DNA of 64,000 nt from an uncultured Clostridium sp. GTDB taxonomy: Bacteria; Bacillota; Clostridia; TANB77; CAG-508. The translations under genes were made by a program, and so were the position numbers. The notes beneath the pieces are model-generated. The model did not search any database and was not told where the DNA came from. It worked only from the letters and a program-made list of their open reading frames with translations. Below, in pieces: positions 16,968 to 26,391 of this stretch (within the stretch, counting starts at the first letter, position 1; each line of letters opens with the position of its first letter). Location: contig CAOKLQ010000002.1 of NCBI GenBank assembly GCA_948469315.1, positions 16,211 through 80,210 on the forward strand, in the 5' to 3' direction.

Positions 16968-18059
16968 GTCTTTAAAAATGCTTCAATAAAATCATTAATT
17001 TCCCCATCCATTACAGCTTCTACATTTCCTGTTTCACAATTTGTTCTGTGGTCTTTTACCATAGTATATGGGCAAAATACGTAAGAGCGTATTTGACTTC
17101 CCCATGCTATGTCTCTTTGCACTCCTTTTAAATCTTCAATTTTATCTTTATGTTCTTTTTCTTTTAAATCTAATAGTTTAGATTTAAGCATTTTCATTGC
17201 AGTTTCTTTATTCATGGTCTGAGAACGTTCAGATTGACATGTAACAACAATATTTGTTGGCAAATGTGTAATTCTAATTGCAGAATCTGTTTTGTTTATA
17301 TGCTGTCCTCCTGCTCCTGAGGCCCTATATGTGTCTATTCTTAAATCTTCTTGTTTTATATCTAATTCAATATCTTGTGTAATTTCTGGCAAGACTTCTA
17401 AAGATGCAAAAGATGTATGGCGTCTACCTCCACTATCAAATGGAGAAATTCTAACTAATCTGTGTACTCCCATTTCTCCTTTTAAATAACCATATGCATA
17501 AGGACCTTCAATTAGTGCTGTTACACTTTTTAATCCTGCCTCTTCCCCATCTAAATAATCAAGTTCTTTTATAGTAAAATTATTTTGAATAGCCCACCTT
17601 GAATACATTCTATATAGCATTTGAGCCCAGTCTTGAGATTCTGTTCCTCCTGCCCCTGGATGAAGTGTAATTATTGCATTGTTACTGTCATATTTTCCAG
17701 ATAATAATGTTGAAATTTCTAGTTTTTTTAATTTATAATTTATTTGTTTAGTATTTTCAAGAAGTTCTTTTAATAAATCTTCATCAAACTCTAATTCTAG
17801 TAGTTCATTCATTTCTATTAATGCTTCTAAATTATTAAAAATTTCAAAATAAGCTTCTTTTTTATCTTTTAATATTTTTATTTGCTGTAAAATAGGAGTA
17901 TTTAATTTACTATTCTCCCAAAAACTTGGATTTATAGTTTGTTTTTCTAACTTTTCCAACTCTTTTATAACATTTTCTATGTCAAAGAGATTCACCTAAA
18001 CTTTCTAATTTAGATTTTATTAAATCTAATTCTTTTAGATTTTCTTCTAATTCTAGCAA
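16958..18059 (-). CDS. prfB: Peptide chain release factor 2 with programmed +1 frameshift
   Basis: RF2 ends translation at UGA and UAA. The 25-codon first frame starts at TTG 18059, eight bases after AAGGAG (the ATG at 18068 touches that site), and reads to CTT-TGA-C at 17987-17981. The ribosome slips +1 from CTT to continue DIENVIKELEKLEKQ. The AGGTGA upstream of the slip acts as the usual Shine-Dalgarno-like stimulator. Together the two frames give about 366 aa, the normal RF2 length. The GGQ motif is in RASGAGGQHINKTDSA, and the class II signature HTSFASLEVLPEI is present. Low RF2 slows UGA decoding and raises the frameshift, an autoregulatory loop. In related genomes secA lies directly upstream; here the ICE separates them. 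Confidence 0.96.
17981..17997 (-). promoter_or_regulatory. RF2 +1 frameshift site CTT-TGA-C
   Basis: CTT (17987-17985), TGA (17984-17982), C (17981), with TTAGGTGA immediately 5'. This is the established autoregulatory recoding signal of prfB. Confidence 0.96.
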
Positions 18060-18077
18060 ATATATCATCTCCTTATA

Positions 18078-18584
18078 TTATATTTTTTTATATTGAGTCC
18101 ATTTTGTTGGATTATCTTTTATCTGCATAATTATATCTTCTATATCATAATTAGAAATTTCAGTAATAATTTTGTCAACTAACGTTTTACTTAATATTTT
18201 TGTGTTGCCTTTTTTAAAAAGAGCCTTATTTTTAATTTTTTCAGGAATCTTTATATTATATTTAGGTATTAGATAAGAATTTAGTATATCATAATCATTA
18301 TATATATCCTTAGAAAAGTATTTTATATAGTGATTATAGAACAAATAATCTGTCAATAAATGTAAAAAATATCCTTTGGAATAACTAGTATTTACTGTAT
18401 TTTCTTTTAAATATTCATATAAATTAGTTTTAGAACTTGTTTTTCCATAATGTGTTAGTGATTTGTCTTCTGCATCATCTGGTGCAATTATAGCTTCTAT
18501 AAATTCAGTATAATTTTCTTTTTTATTTGTGTGTTTTTTTAAATATTCTTCAGCAACTGCTAAATGTATTACATAACCTGGCAT
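18078..18584 (-). CDS. Zinc-dependent phospholipase C-like hydrolase
   Basis: A 168-aa protein starting after AAGGAG, 18 bases ahead of prfB and probably co-transcribed with it. MPGYVIHLAVAEEYLKKH at the N-terminus and the IAPDDAEDKSLTHYG block in the middle, followed by FLHLLTDYLFYNHY, have the spaced His/Asp pattern of small zinc-dependent phospholipase C-like (PF00882-type) hydrolases. No signal peptide is seen, so it should act inside the cell. The substrate is unknown. Confidence in the superfamily is moderate; a lost catalytic role is possible. Confidence 0.6.
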   Translation of the reverse strand: MPGYVIHLAVAEEYLKKHTNKKENYTEFIEAIIAPDDAEDKSLTHYGKTSSKTNLYEYLKENTVNTSYSKGYFLHLLTDYLFYNHYIKYFSKDIYNDYDILNSYLIPKYNIKIPEKIKNKALFKKGNTKILSKTLVDKIITEISNYDIEDIIMQIKDNPTKWTQYKKI

Positions 18585-18683
18585 ATCAAATTCTCCTTAC
18601 AAAATATAATTTTATTATTAACAATATTAAATATTTAGAAAAAAGACAGTATATGTTGAAATTTTAAAAAATAAGGTTGCATT

Positions 18684-18899
18684 TTATTGCACAATAGCAT
18701 TTACAGAACCATCTTTAATTTCTAAAATCTTATCAACATTCTTTATTGTAGCCAGTCTATGGGCAATTATAAGCACTGTACTAGTTTGAGAAATTTTATC
18801 AATAATACTTTGTATCATTTTTTCTGTTCTTAAATCAATATTTGATGTTGGTTCATCAAATATATAAATACTTGCTTTATGTATTATTGCCCTTATTGT
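18684..18899 (-). pseudogene. C-terminal fragment of an ABC transporter ATPase
   Basis: The 72-codon frame reads AIIHKASIYIFDEPTSNID, then RTEKMIQSIIDKISQTST, LIIAHRLATIKNVDKIL and stops at VNAIVQ. IFDEPTSNID is Walker B plus D-loop and AHR is the H-loop, so this is the last about 70 residues of an exporter-type ATPase. Walker A, the signature motif and the membrane domain are missing. It has no start codon. It is truncated exactly where the ICE should begin, which suggests that integration or a deletion accompanying it removed the rest. Confidence 0.8.
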
Positions 18900-18963
18900 A
18901 TCATAAAAGTAAAATTTTGTCTTTATTTTTGCGACTTTTTTATTTTGAAAATGAAATAAAAGG

Positions 18964-19004
18964 CAAAAAAAATAGCAAGAGCCAATTTTAAACTCTTGCT
19001 ATTT
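18964..19004 (-). terminator. Terminator of the C5-methyltransferase gene
   Basis: A 12-bp stem AAATAGCAAGAG / CTCTTGCTATTT is followed by a run of T on the minus strand, 6 bases after the stop codon. It is the last element before the ICE boundary. Confidence 0.88.
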
Positions 19005-19009
19005 GCTAA

Positions 19010-20470
19010 TTACATATCTTTTAATAATTTCTTAAATATCGTTTCTAAAACATTAACAACAATACTATTTCCAGCTTGTCTATATAACTGTGTGTCCGAT
19101 ATTCCCACAGATTTTGCTTTATGAAAGTCTGCATCTTCAAATCCCATCAATCTCCAACATTCAAGAGGAGTTAGTTTTCGTATTTTCATAAAGTGATTTC
19201 CATCCTCTGAAATCAATACTGCTGCACTCGAACTTGTAATTCCACAAGTTGTTGTTTGTGTAGGTGCAATATCTTTTATCTCTTTTCGATTATATGGATT
19301 AAACATTTTTCTTTCTGCTATACTTGGTCTAAATTGACTAGCAGTAACTGCTGTTGCAATTCCTTCTGTATCATAGATTCTGTCTTGTAAGCTAGGTTGT
19401 TTCTTTTGATTATTTAAACATATAGGTTTAGGTGTTTCAATAACTGTAGCCATACTAGGTGATGTTAAAATTGTCTGCGATACCTCTTTTCCAACTCTCC
19501 CTCGTTTTGTTGTACTATTAGGATAAGAGTAATTTATTGAATCTCCTTCTCTTGCTTCTGTATATCCTCTTTTTGTTCCTTCTCTAACAAGAATATAAGG
19601 TTGCTTATGTCCTCCATTATCCATAGTAGTTAGTGTAGGCGATATTCCATTTGGATTATATACACTTCCTGCTTGATGCTTTGATTTTTCTGTATCAAAT
19701 AATCCTGCTACTCTTTCAACTTTATTAGATTCTGCAATATATTGATTTTGGTTTCCGCTCATTTTGTGATAACCTGCTATAAGACAAGAACTTATATTAG
19801 GATTTTTACAATCTTTTAGCAGTTTGTTATTTTTCTTGATTAACCTTCCTATTCCATTTTCCGTTAAATAGAATTTGTCATCTACTTTATCTTCTAAAAT
19901 ATCTTTAAGTTTTAAATTTAATGTTACTGGAGATGGAAAAGTAAAATTGTTTTTATCAATATCTTTACGAATAGAAACAATAAATACTCTTTCTCTATTT
20001 TGTGGAACTCCATAATCTTTTGCGTTTAATACTTTCCAATAGTTATTATATCCTAGTTCTGATATATCATTTAATATTGAATCAAATTGTTCTTTAAATC
20101 TTTGACTTGTTAAATTTTTAACATTCTCAATTATACTATATTTAGGCATTTTTTCTTTTAAGATTTTATACCCTTCATAATATAATCCGCTTCTAGTTCC
20201 CTCTTTTATTCCTTCCATTCTACCAGCTATTGAAATATCTTGACACGGAAATCCCCAACTCATAAGATCAAAATCTGGTATTTTATCAGTTTCTATCTTT
20301 GTTACATCTCCTAAATTTTTATTTTCTGGTACATTATGAATAGTGCAATAACTCTTAATAGCATATTTATCTATTTCTGAAAATCCTACTAATTCATAAT
20401 CTATATTTAATCTCTCTAATGCTTTTTCAAAAGCTCCAATTCCTGTAAATAGGCTTAATAATTTTAACAT
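19010..20470 (-). CDS. DNA (cytosine-5) methyltransferase
   Basis: A 486-aa C5-methyltransferase. Motif I LLSLFTGIGAFEKAL near the N-terminus binds S-adenosylmethionine. Motif IV WGFPCQDISIAGR carries the catalytic PCQ cysteine, motif VI IIENVKNL the ENV, and motif VIII is QNRERVFIVSIR. A long target-recognition region (about 190-430) precedes LTPLECWRLMGFED and the final RQAGNSIVVNVLE motif. I start at the ATG eight bases after AAGGAGG, not at the earlier in-frame ATG, which lies upstream of that site. No cognate restriction enzyme is adjacent, so it is an orphan that may protect the ICE from host restriction. Confidence 0.92.
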   Translation of the reverse strand: MLKLLSLFTGIGAFEKALERLNIDYELVGFSEIDKYAIKSYCTIHNVPENKNLGDVTKIETDKIPDFDLMSWGFPCQDISIAGRMEGIKEGTRSGLYYEGYKILKEKMPKYSIIENVKNLTSQRFKEQFDSILNDISELGYNNYWKVLNAKDYGVPQNRERVFIVSIRKDIDKNNFTFPSPVTLNLKLKDILEDKVDDKFYLTENGIGRLIKKNNKLLKDCKNPNISSCLIAGYHKMSGNQNQYIAESNKVERVAGLFDTEKSKHQAGSVYNPNGISPTLTTMDNGGHKQPYILVREGTKRGYTEAREGDSINYSYPNSTTKRGRVGKEVSQTILTSPSMATVIETPKPICLNNQKKQPSLQDRIYDTEGIATAVTASQFRPSIAERKMFNPYNRKEIKDIAPTQTTTCGITSSSAAVLISEDGNHFMKIRKLTPLECWRLMGFEDADFHKAKSVGISDTQLYRQAGNSIVVNVLETIFKKLLKDM

Positions 20471-20537
20471 AACGTAATTCCTCCTTTGCATACGAAAAAA
20501 GCCCCAGAATTTAATCTGGAGCGAATTTTGTATTTAA

Positions 20538-23500
20538 TTATTTACTATATAATGAATCAATCTCTTTTTTCTTTTCCAAAACAAGTTTTTCTAAATCTGT
20601 TCCCTTTGCGATTCCAATTTTTTGATTGTCTTTATCATATAGTTCGTATTCTTTATCATCTACTAAATATAATGTATAAAACTGATATTTTTCATTATAA
20701 GCAGTAAATTTCTTATCTATATGTATTTTGAAGTTTGTATAAGGTAAATTTATACAATACTCTTTATCATTTGAATTTTTGTAGTCTATTTTATTTCCAC
20801 CAAATTTAATATTGTGTATGTATAAATCACTACTTGATAATTTTTCTTCTTTTATAGTTTCTAAATGATTAAGTTCTCTTTGAAGTTCTAATATTTCATT
20901 TCTTTTTTTATTTATCTTAATTCGTTCTGATCTTGAATCTTTAATTAACTGCTTTGCTTCATCAATAGAAATTATATTCAAATCATTTTGTAATTTTATA
21001 AATATATCAACTTCTGGTGGAAATACATAATCCTCATCTATTTCTTTATAAGATATAGCATACTCGTATAATTCATAAAGTCTAATATAATCATTTGCCA
21101 TCTCTGTAGTTTTAAGAATCTTATCAAATTTCTCTTGATTCTTTTTCATTTCAACATTTTTATCTTTTATCTGCCCTCTCTTAATTGATATTTCTGTTTC
21201 AATATCATTAAAATCTCGGATATTATATTTATCTAAATATTCTAATTGTTGTTTTAATTTATAATATCGTTGTATTTCTTGATATTTTGTTTTTTGATAT
21301 TCATTATAAACTTTTCCTTTAGTTTGCAACTGACTTTTTTCTATAGCAATTTTAGATTCATTTGCTTTTTGAAATAATATAGAATTAAATTCTGTTTTAT
21401 TTGTTTTTATTGCTAGTAATTTAATGTTTGTCCTATCTCTATAAAATTTATATAAATTGCTAGTGCTATATTTTGAACTTATTGTATCTATTCTTGCATA
21501 TCTTTGCATACCTAAACATTTAACCGAAATATGTTTTCCTCGCCTTATTTCATATCCTCTAATGGATAATTCATCTAATAATTCATCAATACCATTACAT
21601 TTTGAAATAACCTTTTCAATATCATCTTGTATTTGCTCTTTCCAAGTCTGCCTTTTATATTGGTAATAGTAATCTCTTTCTCTTGATTTCTGATAAATTT
21701 TTTTAGGCATAATAAAACAACCATACTCTGCTGCAATCTTATCACTTGTATCGCTTAATCCGTACAAACCTTCTTTTTGATTTGCAAGTCTATCTTCTAA
21801 TTTCTTTCCAGACAAGTTTATTGCATTTAGTAGGCTAAGTGCCAAACGCCTTGACTTATTACTAAGTTAGGTTTTCCAGCACTCGCCCCCGAACCGTACT
21901 TACAACTCTCGCTGTATACGGCTCTCCATTTATTCACGCAGTTTACTTTTATGAATTTTTGAATGGCAATCTTTACATACTACTAATGTTTTGCGATTAA
22001 TCTTTTTCATAAATCTTGCCCAATCTTCTTTTTCGTCTAATTCTTTTAATATTCTAACTTGATGTACTTCTAGTTCACTGGTATGTTTACCACACCATTC
22101 GCATGTATTAGAATTTAATCTATCTGCCAGTTTAGGTCTTTTCAGAATACCTTTAGGTTTATGAACTGTATCAGCTTCAGCACCAAGTGGTCTTGGGTCT
22201 TTTGCTAAACTTCCTTTCCATAATATTCGTACCCTTTCATTTCCTTTACTATCTTGATATTTAACTCCAATATCTTTATTTATTCTAAACTTTGCTATTA
22301 TTTTTCTAACTGATGTTCTATATTTACACGCCATGGTTCTATAAAAACTATATTCCATAATACACCTAAATTTGTGTAACTTTGAACGGTTATTTGCTAT
22401 TGAATAATAGTTACAAAATCCTCTTATTTCTCCATTGTATTGGTCTAAAATGCTCAAATCATTTCTTCCTGTTAAATCTCCACGATGTATTGGTTTCCAT
22501 ATTTCAGTATTATTTTGTACTACTATTTTCATTGATTTTAGTTCGATTAGTTTCTTTTGAATTAGTTCTGTTGGAACTTCTAGCATTACATGTCCACCGT
22601 AATTTCTTGCTTTTATCCCTCTTTTTGTTTTCTTTGTAAGATTACTTTTAGGTGTAACTCTTATATCATATCCTAAAAATCTAGCCTTGTTAGTTGATTT
22701 AGTTATAAGTGTTTTCTCGTTTGATAATTCTAGGTGTAGTCTGTTTTGAATAAATTGTCCTATTTCTTCTTTGACTTTCCTTGCATCTTCTTTAGAACCA
22801 ATTATACCAATGATAAAATCATCGCAATATCTAACATATTGTAATCTTTTAAAATTGCTATCCATTGGGTCTTTACATGGCATAGTTTTGTGTATTTTAT
22901 CTAATTCTTGAATTCGTTTTAGTAACATTCCGCTTTTTTTCTTTGTTTTTGCTTCTGCTAAGACTTTTTACTAAACTGTGTCTTCTTTCTGCTAGCTTTT
23001 TATACTCATTGTTGTAACCTCTTTTATTTCCTAAATCAAATTCTTTTTTGTATTCTGTCATGTATTTATCAAATTGGTCTAAGTAAATATTTGCTAATAT
23101 TGGACTAATTATTCCACCTTGTGGAGTCCCACTATAGCTTTGATGTAGTTCTTGCTGTTCCATATATCCTGCATTTAAGAATTTACGTATAAGATTTATA
23201 AATCTTTCATCTTTAATTCTTTTACGCAAAATATTTATCATAATGTTGTGGTCTATATTATCAAAAAAGCCTTTAATATCTCCCTCTACATACCATTTAC
23301 ACCTTACAAATCTGTTTTGTATTTGTCTTAAAGCTGTATGGCAACTTCTGTTAGGTCTAAAACCATGAGATATTTCTTCAAAACTATCTTCGTATATTGC
23401 TTCTAACAACATGCGAACTACCTCTTGAACTAATTTATCGTCAATAGTTGGTATTCCTAATGGTCTAAGTTTTCCATTTTTCTTTGGAATGTAAATTCTT

Positions 23501-24651
23501 CTTGCTGGCTGAGGTTTATAACTTTCATCTGTTAGTGTTTCAATTATTCTGTCTATTCTCTCTAAGCTCATTGCGTCAATTGTTTTTCCATCTGTACCAG
23601 CTGTCATATTGCCTTGTTTAGAATAAATATTTTGATATGCTTGTAGAAATAAATTTCTGTTAAACATATTTCGATATAACCTATTATAGGTGTAATCTTT
23701 TGAATTAGAATGCTTTTGCAAACTGTTCAATACATTTTCTGGATTTCTCATAGTGCCTCTCGCACCTTCCTTTCTTTTATATTGAAGTGAATAAACTGCT
23801 TTCCTTCGCCATGTAAATGCCATTAACATTCTCAGACTACTACGAAAGCTCCGTTACCCTATTGAATATTCAAAGCCTTTTGCTCATAGCTAAACAAGTT
23901 TTAGCATTTCAACTTAGGTAATCCCCATTTAGATACAAAGTAATTAGCTTGTCCATTATCGGATACAACTTTCGTCCTTTTATGCTTATGCAAATAGGTC
24001 ACATATTCGACTTGCCTACCTCATTTGTCCATTGATAACGTAGGATATGTGATACAACAGTTATAACTATCTTCTGTTGAAGCCACCACAAATGCCCTTT
24101 GGACTGTTGTTCAAGCAGTATAGCTTTTATCCTTATATGAACTTTTGGTCTTGCTATTCAGTCGTGACATGATAGTTTGTCAACTTATAACTTTAATGGA
24201 GTGCTATTGTCCCCTCAAGGTTTCCCTTTTAGGTTATCCATTGACCACAGACATAAATCTCGCGTCTGCCGTATTGCTAATACGGAATTACTTTGCCCCT
24301 TATGGGCGCACCAGATATATGATTGTGTATATGTCCTTTATCAATATGAGTGGATATTACACATTGATAATTCGGATATAGTTCTTTGCATAATTTCAAG
24401 CCAATTTCATTTGCTTGTTCTACAGTTATTTTATCCTTTGGAGAAAAACTTTGTATAATATGATATGCTGATCTAGTTCCTGTCATTTTAAATTTGTTTT
24501 GAACATCTTTAAATTCATAATATGCAGTATTTATATTGCAATTTAAGCTACTTGTAAATCCAACTTTTGCTCCATCATTTTTTTCATCCAAAATATATTC
24601 AATTAAATTTTTCGCAGTTCCTAAATGTGCTAATCTTTTTGTAACTGGCAT
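20538..24651 (-). CDS. MobA/VirD2-family relaxase, interrupted by a group II intron
   Basis: Exon 1 (24651-24312) encodes MPVTKRLAHLGTAKNLIEYI and continues to the catalytic histidine triad DKGHIHNHIS. Exon 2 (21829-20538) resumes NAINLSGKKLEDRLANQKEG and carries a coiled-coil C-terminal half. Joining at G|TA gives HNHIS-V-NAINL, a 543-aa protein with a normal relaxase_2/MobP-like opening. The relaxase nicks oriT and pilots the DNA strand into the recipient. The intron sits directly behind the HxHNH motif, so no active relaxase can be made without splicing. Ll.LtrB of lactococcal pRS01 likewise interrupts a relaxase gene. Exon 1 overlaps the end of mobC. Confidence 0.88.
21891..21924 (-). ncRNA. 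Group II intron domain V
   Basis: The 34-nt hairpin starts GAGCCGTATACAGCGAGAG and ends GTACGGTTC, with the catalytic AGC triad, GNRA-like loop and bulge at expected places. It lies 6 nt after the maturase stop codon. Confidence 0.95.
21930..23751 (-). CDS. ltrA: Group II intron reverse transcriptase/maturase with +1 frameshift at CGGA
   Basis: The first frame (from ATG 23751, after GAGAGG) carries RT0-RT4: AGTDGKTIDAMSLERIDRI, YKPQPARRIYIPKKNGKLRP, GFRPNRSCHTALRQIQ, YVEGDIKGFFDNIDH and SYSGTPQGGIISPILANIYL. It then dies at KKRNVTKTNSRIR. A +1 shift at CGGA (22932-22929) joins it to the second frame, GMLLKRIQELDKIHKT, with the catalytic YCDD (VRYCDDFIIGI), the maturase X and DNA-binding regions, and a C-terminal HNH zinc domain (CEWCGKHTSELEVHQV...CKDCHSKIH). 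Without the shift there is no active site, so neither splicing nor mobility would be helped. An A-rich run also lies 5' of the site, so an ordinary indel cannot be excluded for this gene alone. Confidence 0.88.
22929..22932 (-). promoter_or_regulatory. CGGA +1 frameshift site in the maturase
   Basis: Zero frame AAA-AAG-CGG-AAT runs into a stop 12 codons after AAG. AAG-(C)-GGA-ATG opens the downstream RT domain. Confidence 0.6.
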
Positions 24652-25067
24652 TGCTTATTATCCTCCACTCCTTCGACTTTTGTATGATTTATTTGTTTCC
24701 ATACATCTAAATCTAATTTTTCATCAATAAGTTTAATCATTGATTTTTGATTCCTTAATATTCCATACATAGTGTTCGTTAAGTTTTTTAATTCCTCACT
24801 TGATAACTGTGTTGCATATCTACTTATATGCCTTATTTCTTTTGCGATTTTTTTTAGTTGTTCTGTATTATCAGAATATGCTTTATATAGTTCCTCTTTG
24901 CTCTTTAAATCGACATAAGTAACATTTTCATAAATTACTGCATCTCTAACATAAGGTGCAAGTCTTTTATATCCATAATATTCTGCTTTTGCTTCTACTA
25001 ATATTCGTTCTTCTTTTGATAACCAAACTTTTATACTTTCCCTTCTTTGCTTTGAATTCAATTCCAT
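24630..25067 (-). CDS. mobC: MobC-like relaxosome accessory protein
   Basis: A 145-aa helical protein directly upstream of and overlapping the relaxase. It has an N-terminal ribbon-helix-helix-like region (ESIKVWLSKEERILVEAKAE), then YGYKRLAPYVRDAVI, and a C-terminal helical bundle (LSSEELKNLTNTMYGILRNQ), the usual plan of MobC/PF05713-type proteins that bind oriT and help the relaxase open the strands. I start at the ATG after GAGGAGTGATTGTA. The pairing of mobC and relaxase supports the oriT call a little further upstream. Confidence 0.75.
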   Translation of the reverse strand: MELNSKQRRESIKVWLSKEERILVEAKAEYYGYKRLAPYVRDAVIYENVTYVDLKSKEELYKAYSDNTEQLKKIAKEIRHISRYATQLSSEELKNLTNTMYGILRNQKSMIKLIDEKLDLDVWKQINHTKVEGVEDNKQCQLQKD

Positions 25068-25088
25068 TACAATCACTCCTCTCAATTT

Positions 25089-25700
25089 TCAATTTAGATA
25101 AAAAAAGTTATCATATATGTAGCCTGCTTTAATATATCGCTCTGTTAATTCCATTTTATATTGTTCTAATAATTCTAAATACTTTTGTTTGAAACAGTTT
25201 TTACATAACCACTTAATTCCTTCTTTAGAAATCACAAATTCATTATCTTTAATATATCTATAACTTGTGTTTACTTTTACCATTTTATAAATGGCTCTTT
25301 TTATAGTTGGCTTTGATCTATTAAAATACGATTCTAATTTCTTCACATACATATCTTCATTAAATAGACTTTTAGAATTTATATTTAATAATTTTTCATA
25401 TTCCTTAATTCGACTTTCAAAAAATTCAATGTCAGCATCAATTAAAGGTTTTTCTTTTTGAAAATATACATATCTGATCCACAAATATCCTTCTATTAAA
25501 ATAAAATACCTTTTACTTTTAATCTTATTGCTTTGCCATCTACAATTAGGATGCTTTCTTAACATAGTTGATACAGCCAATCTTAAATCTTTGTGTGTAA
25601 TTTCATTATTGTTTTTAGTTGTAATATTATTGATTTTTAATCGCTTTAATATTTTGTTATACGATAGAAAAATATTATCTAATTGATTTTGACTATCCAT
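25089..25700 (-). CDS. Hypothetical 203-aa protein upstream of mobC
   Basis: I do not recognise a family. The frame is intact and packed between the oriT region and mobC. It is basic, helical and Lys/Tyr-rich, with YFNRSKPTIKRAIYKMVKV resembling the recognition helix of a winged helix (about 125-145) and a Cys pair near the C-terminus (WLCKNCFKQKY). It may bind DNA as part of the relaxosome, or regulate mob genes. Both are inferences from position and composition. Confidence 0.6.
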   Translation of the reverse strand: MDSQNQLDNIFLSYNKILKRLKINNITTKNNNEITHKDLRLAVSTMLRKHPNCRWQSNKIKSKRYFILIEGYLWIRYVYFQKEKPLIDADIEFFESRIKEYEKLLNINSKSLFNEDMYVKKLESYFNRSKPTIKRAIYKMVKVNTSYRYIKDNEFVISKEGIKWLCKNCFKQKYLELLEQYKMELTERYIKAGYIYDNFFYLN

Positions 25701-25718
25701 AAATATATTCCTCTTTTC

Positions 25719-26102
25719 TTATATTTCATTTTCATAGTCAATTACTTCATTATCTGAATGTACTATTTCGTGTTGTATGTTACTATTATCCAAATCATTT
25801 GTTAATTCTTTCATTGTGATTCCTAAATCATAAAGTTTGTTTAGCATAGTTTGTTTACTTGATTCTATATGCCTATTAGATAATACCCTATCTGTAAAAT
25901 CTTCTAATGCTTCCTTAAATTCTTCATAATAGCTGCCAAAATTCCAAGATTTACTTTTCATATCAAATCCATTTGCTATAATATATTTTTCTGGTGCATC
26001 GTACATTTTCTCAATTAAAGCATAATTATCTACTAATGCTAAAATTTTTAAATCGCCTAATGACTTTGTTTTAAAATACATATTATTTTCTTTATTATCC
26101 AT
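25719..26102 (-). CDS. Small ICE accessory protein, polyvalent/antirestriction-associated type
   Basis: A 127-aa acidic protein. The central YIIANGFDMKSKSWNFGSYY followed by EEFKEALEDF resembles the short accessory domains common in ICE and phage cargo, where a 'YVVA-G-D...W..G.YF...EALEDF' pattern occurs (large polyvalent-protein-associated domains). I start at the ATG of MDNKENN, after AAGGAGG. The protein ends IDYENEI, one of several ICE proteins with an acidic-hydrophobic C-terminal tail. It is the first gene downstream of the candidate oriT. Confidence 0.55.
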   Translation of the reverse strand: MDNKENNMYFKTKSLGDLKILALVDNYALIEKMYDAPEKYIIANGFDMKSKSWNFGSYYEEFKEALEDFTDRVLSNRHIESSKQTMLNKLYDLGITMKELTNDLDNSNIQHEIVHSDNEVIDYENEI

Positions 26103-26152
26103 AACAATTTTCCTCCTTAACTTCAATTTTTTAACTCTTATATATTCTATTT

Positions 26153-26386
26153 CTATATTAAAAATATTCTTGTACTAGCGAAGCGTAGGACAAGAAATCC
26201 AGAGCAATTTATTTGCTCCGAATATTGAGGATCATTTTTAATGCCCAATATTCGCCAGCTTGGTGTTTTGACACCCTTTTCGCTGTTTAGGGCAAAAGCC
26301 CTAAAACCCATTTTGCCCGCTGGGAGATAATTTTTTGTTTTAATTCTTGAAAAAAGTGGAGCATTTTCTACTCCACTTTCATTCAA
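26153..26386. other. Candidate origin of transfer (oriT)
   Basis: A gene-free, GC-richer stretch upstream of the mob genes with a ladder of inverted repeats: TTCTTGTaCTA / TAGgACAAGAA (26169-26197), CGAATATTG / CAATATTCG, GGTGT / ACACC, TTTAGGGC / GCCCTAAA, GGGCAAAA / TTTTGCCC, and AGTGGAGC / CTCCACT. Such a cluster next to mobC and relaxase is the expected form of an oriT. The open frame of 77 codons across it has no ribosome binding site and is not a gene. The nick site is not identifiable by eye. Confidence 0.5.
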
Positions 26387-26391
26387 TTTTT

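Larger units (their letters stand above)
18585..19009. other. Left junction between chromosome and ICE
   Basis: This 425-bp gap holds an ABC-transporter fragment (18684-18899) and the terminator of the ICE methyltransferase (18964-19004). The chromosome-ICE boundary should lie here, most likely between 18900 and 18963. I could not find a convincing direct repeat with the right end. Confidence 0.5.
21830..24311 (-). mobile_element. Group II intron in the relaxase gene, 2482 nt
   Basis: The 5' end is GTGCGCCC (24311 downward), the bacterial consensus GUGYG. The 3' end is ..CACTTAGCCTAC, an AY end, giving an in-frame exon junction. A 34-nt domain V and an unpaired-A-bearing domain VI precede the 3' end. 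The internal reading frame encodes a reverse transcriptase-maturase with HNH endonuclease, but is broken by a +1 shift at CGGA. Ribozyme parts look intact. The intron is in the sense orientation of its host gene, so it can splice. Confidence 0.93.

Noticed and set aside
22929..22932. Classical -1 slippage on the A-AAA-AAG run before the maturase break
   Set aside because: A -1 shift there enters a frame that stops within a few codons; only +1 (or -2) reaches the downstream RT frame.
26153..26386. 77-codon minus-strand frame across the hairpin region
   Set aside because: No ribosome binding site, composition unlike the neighbours, and it runs through clustered inverted repeats; better explained as oriT DNA.
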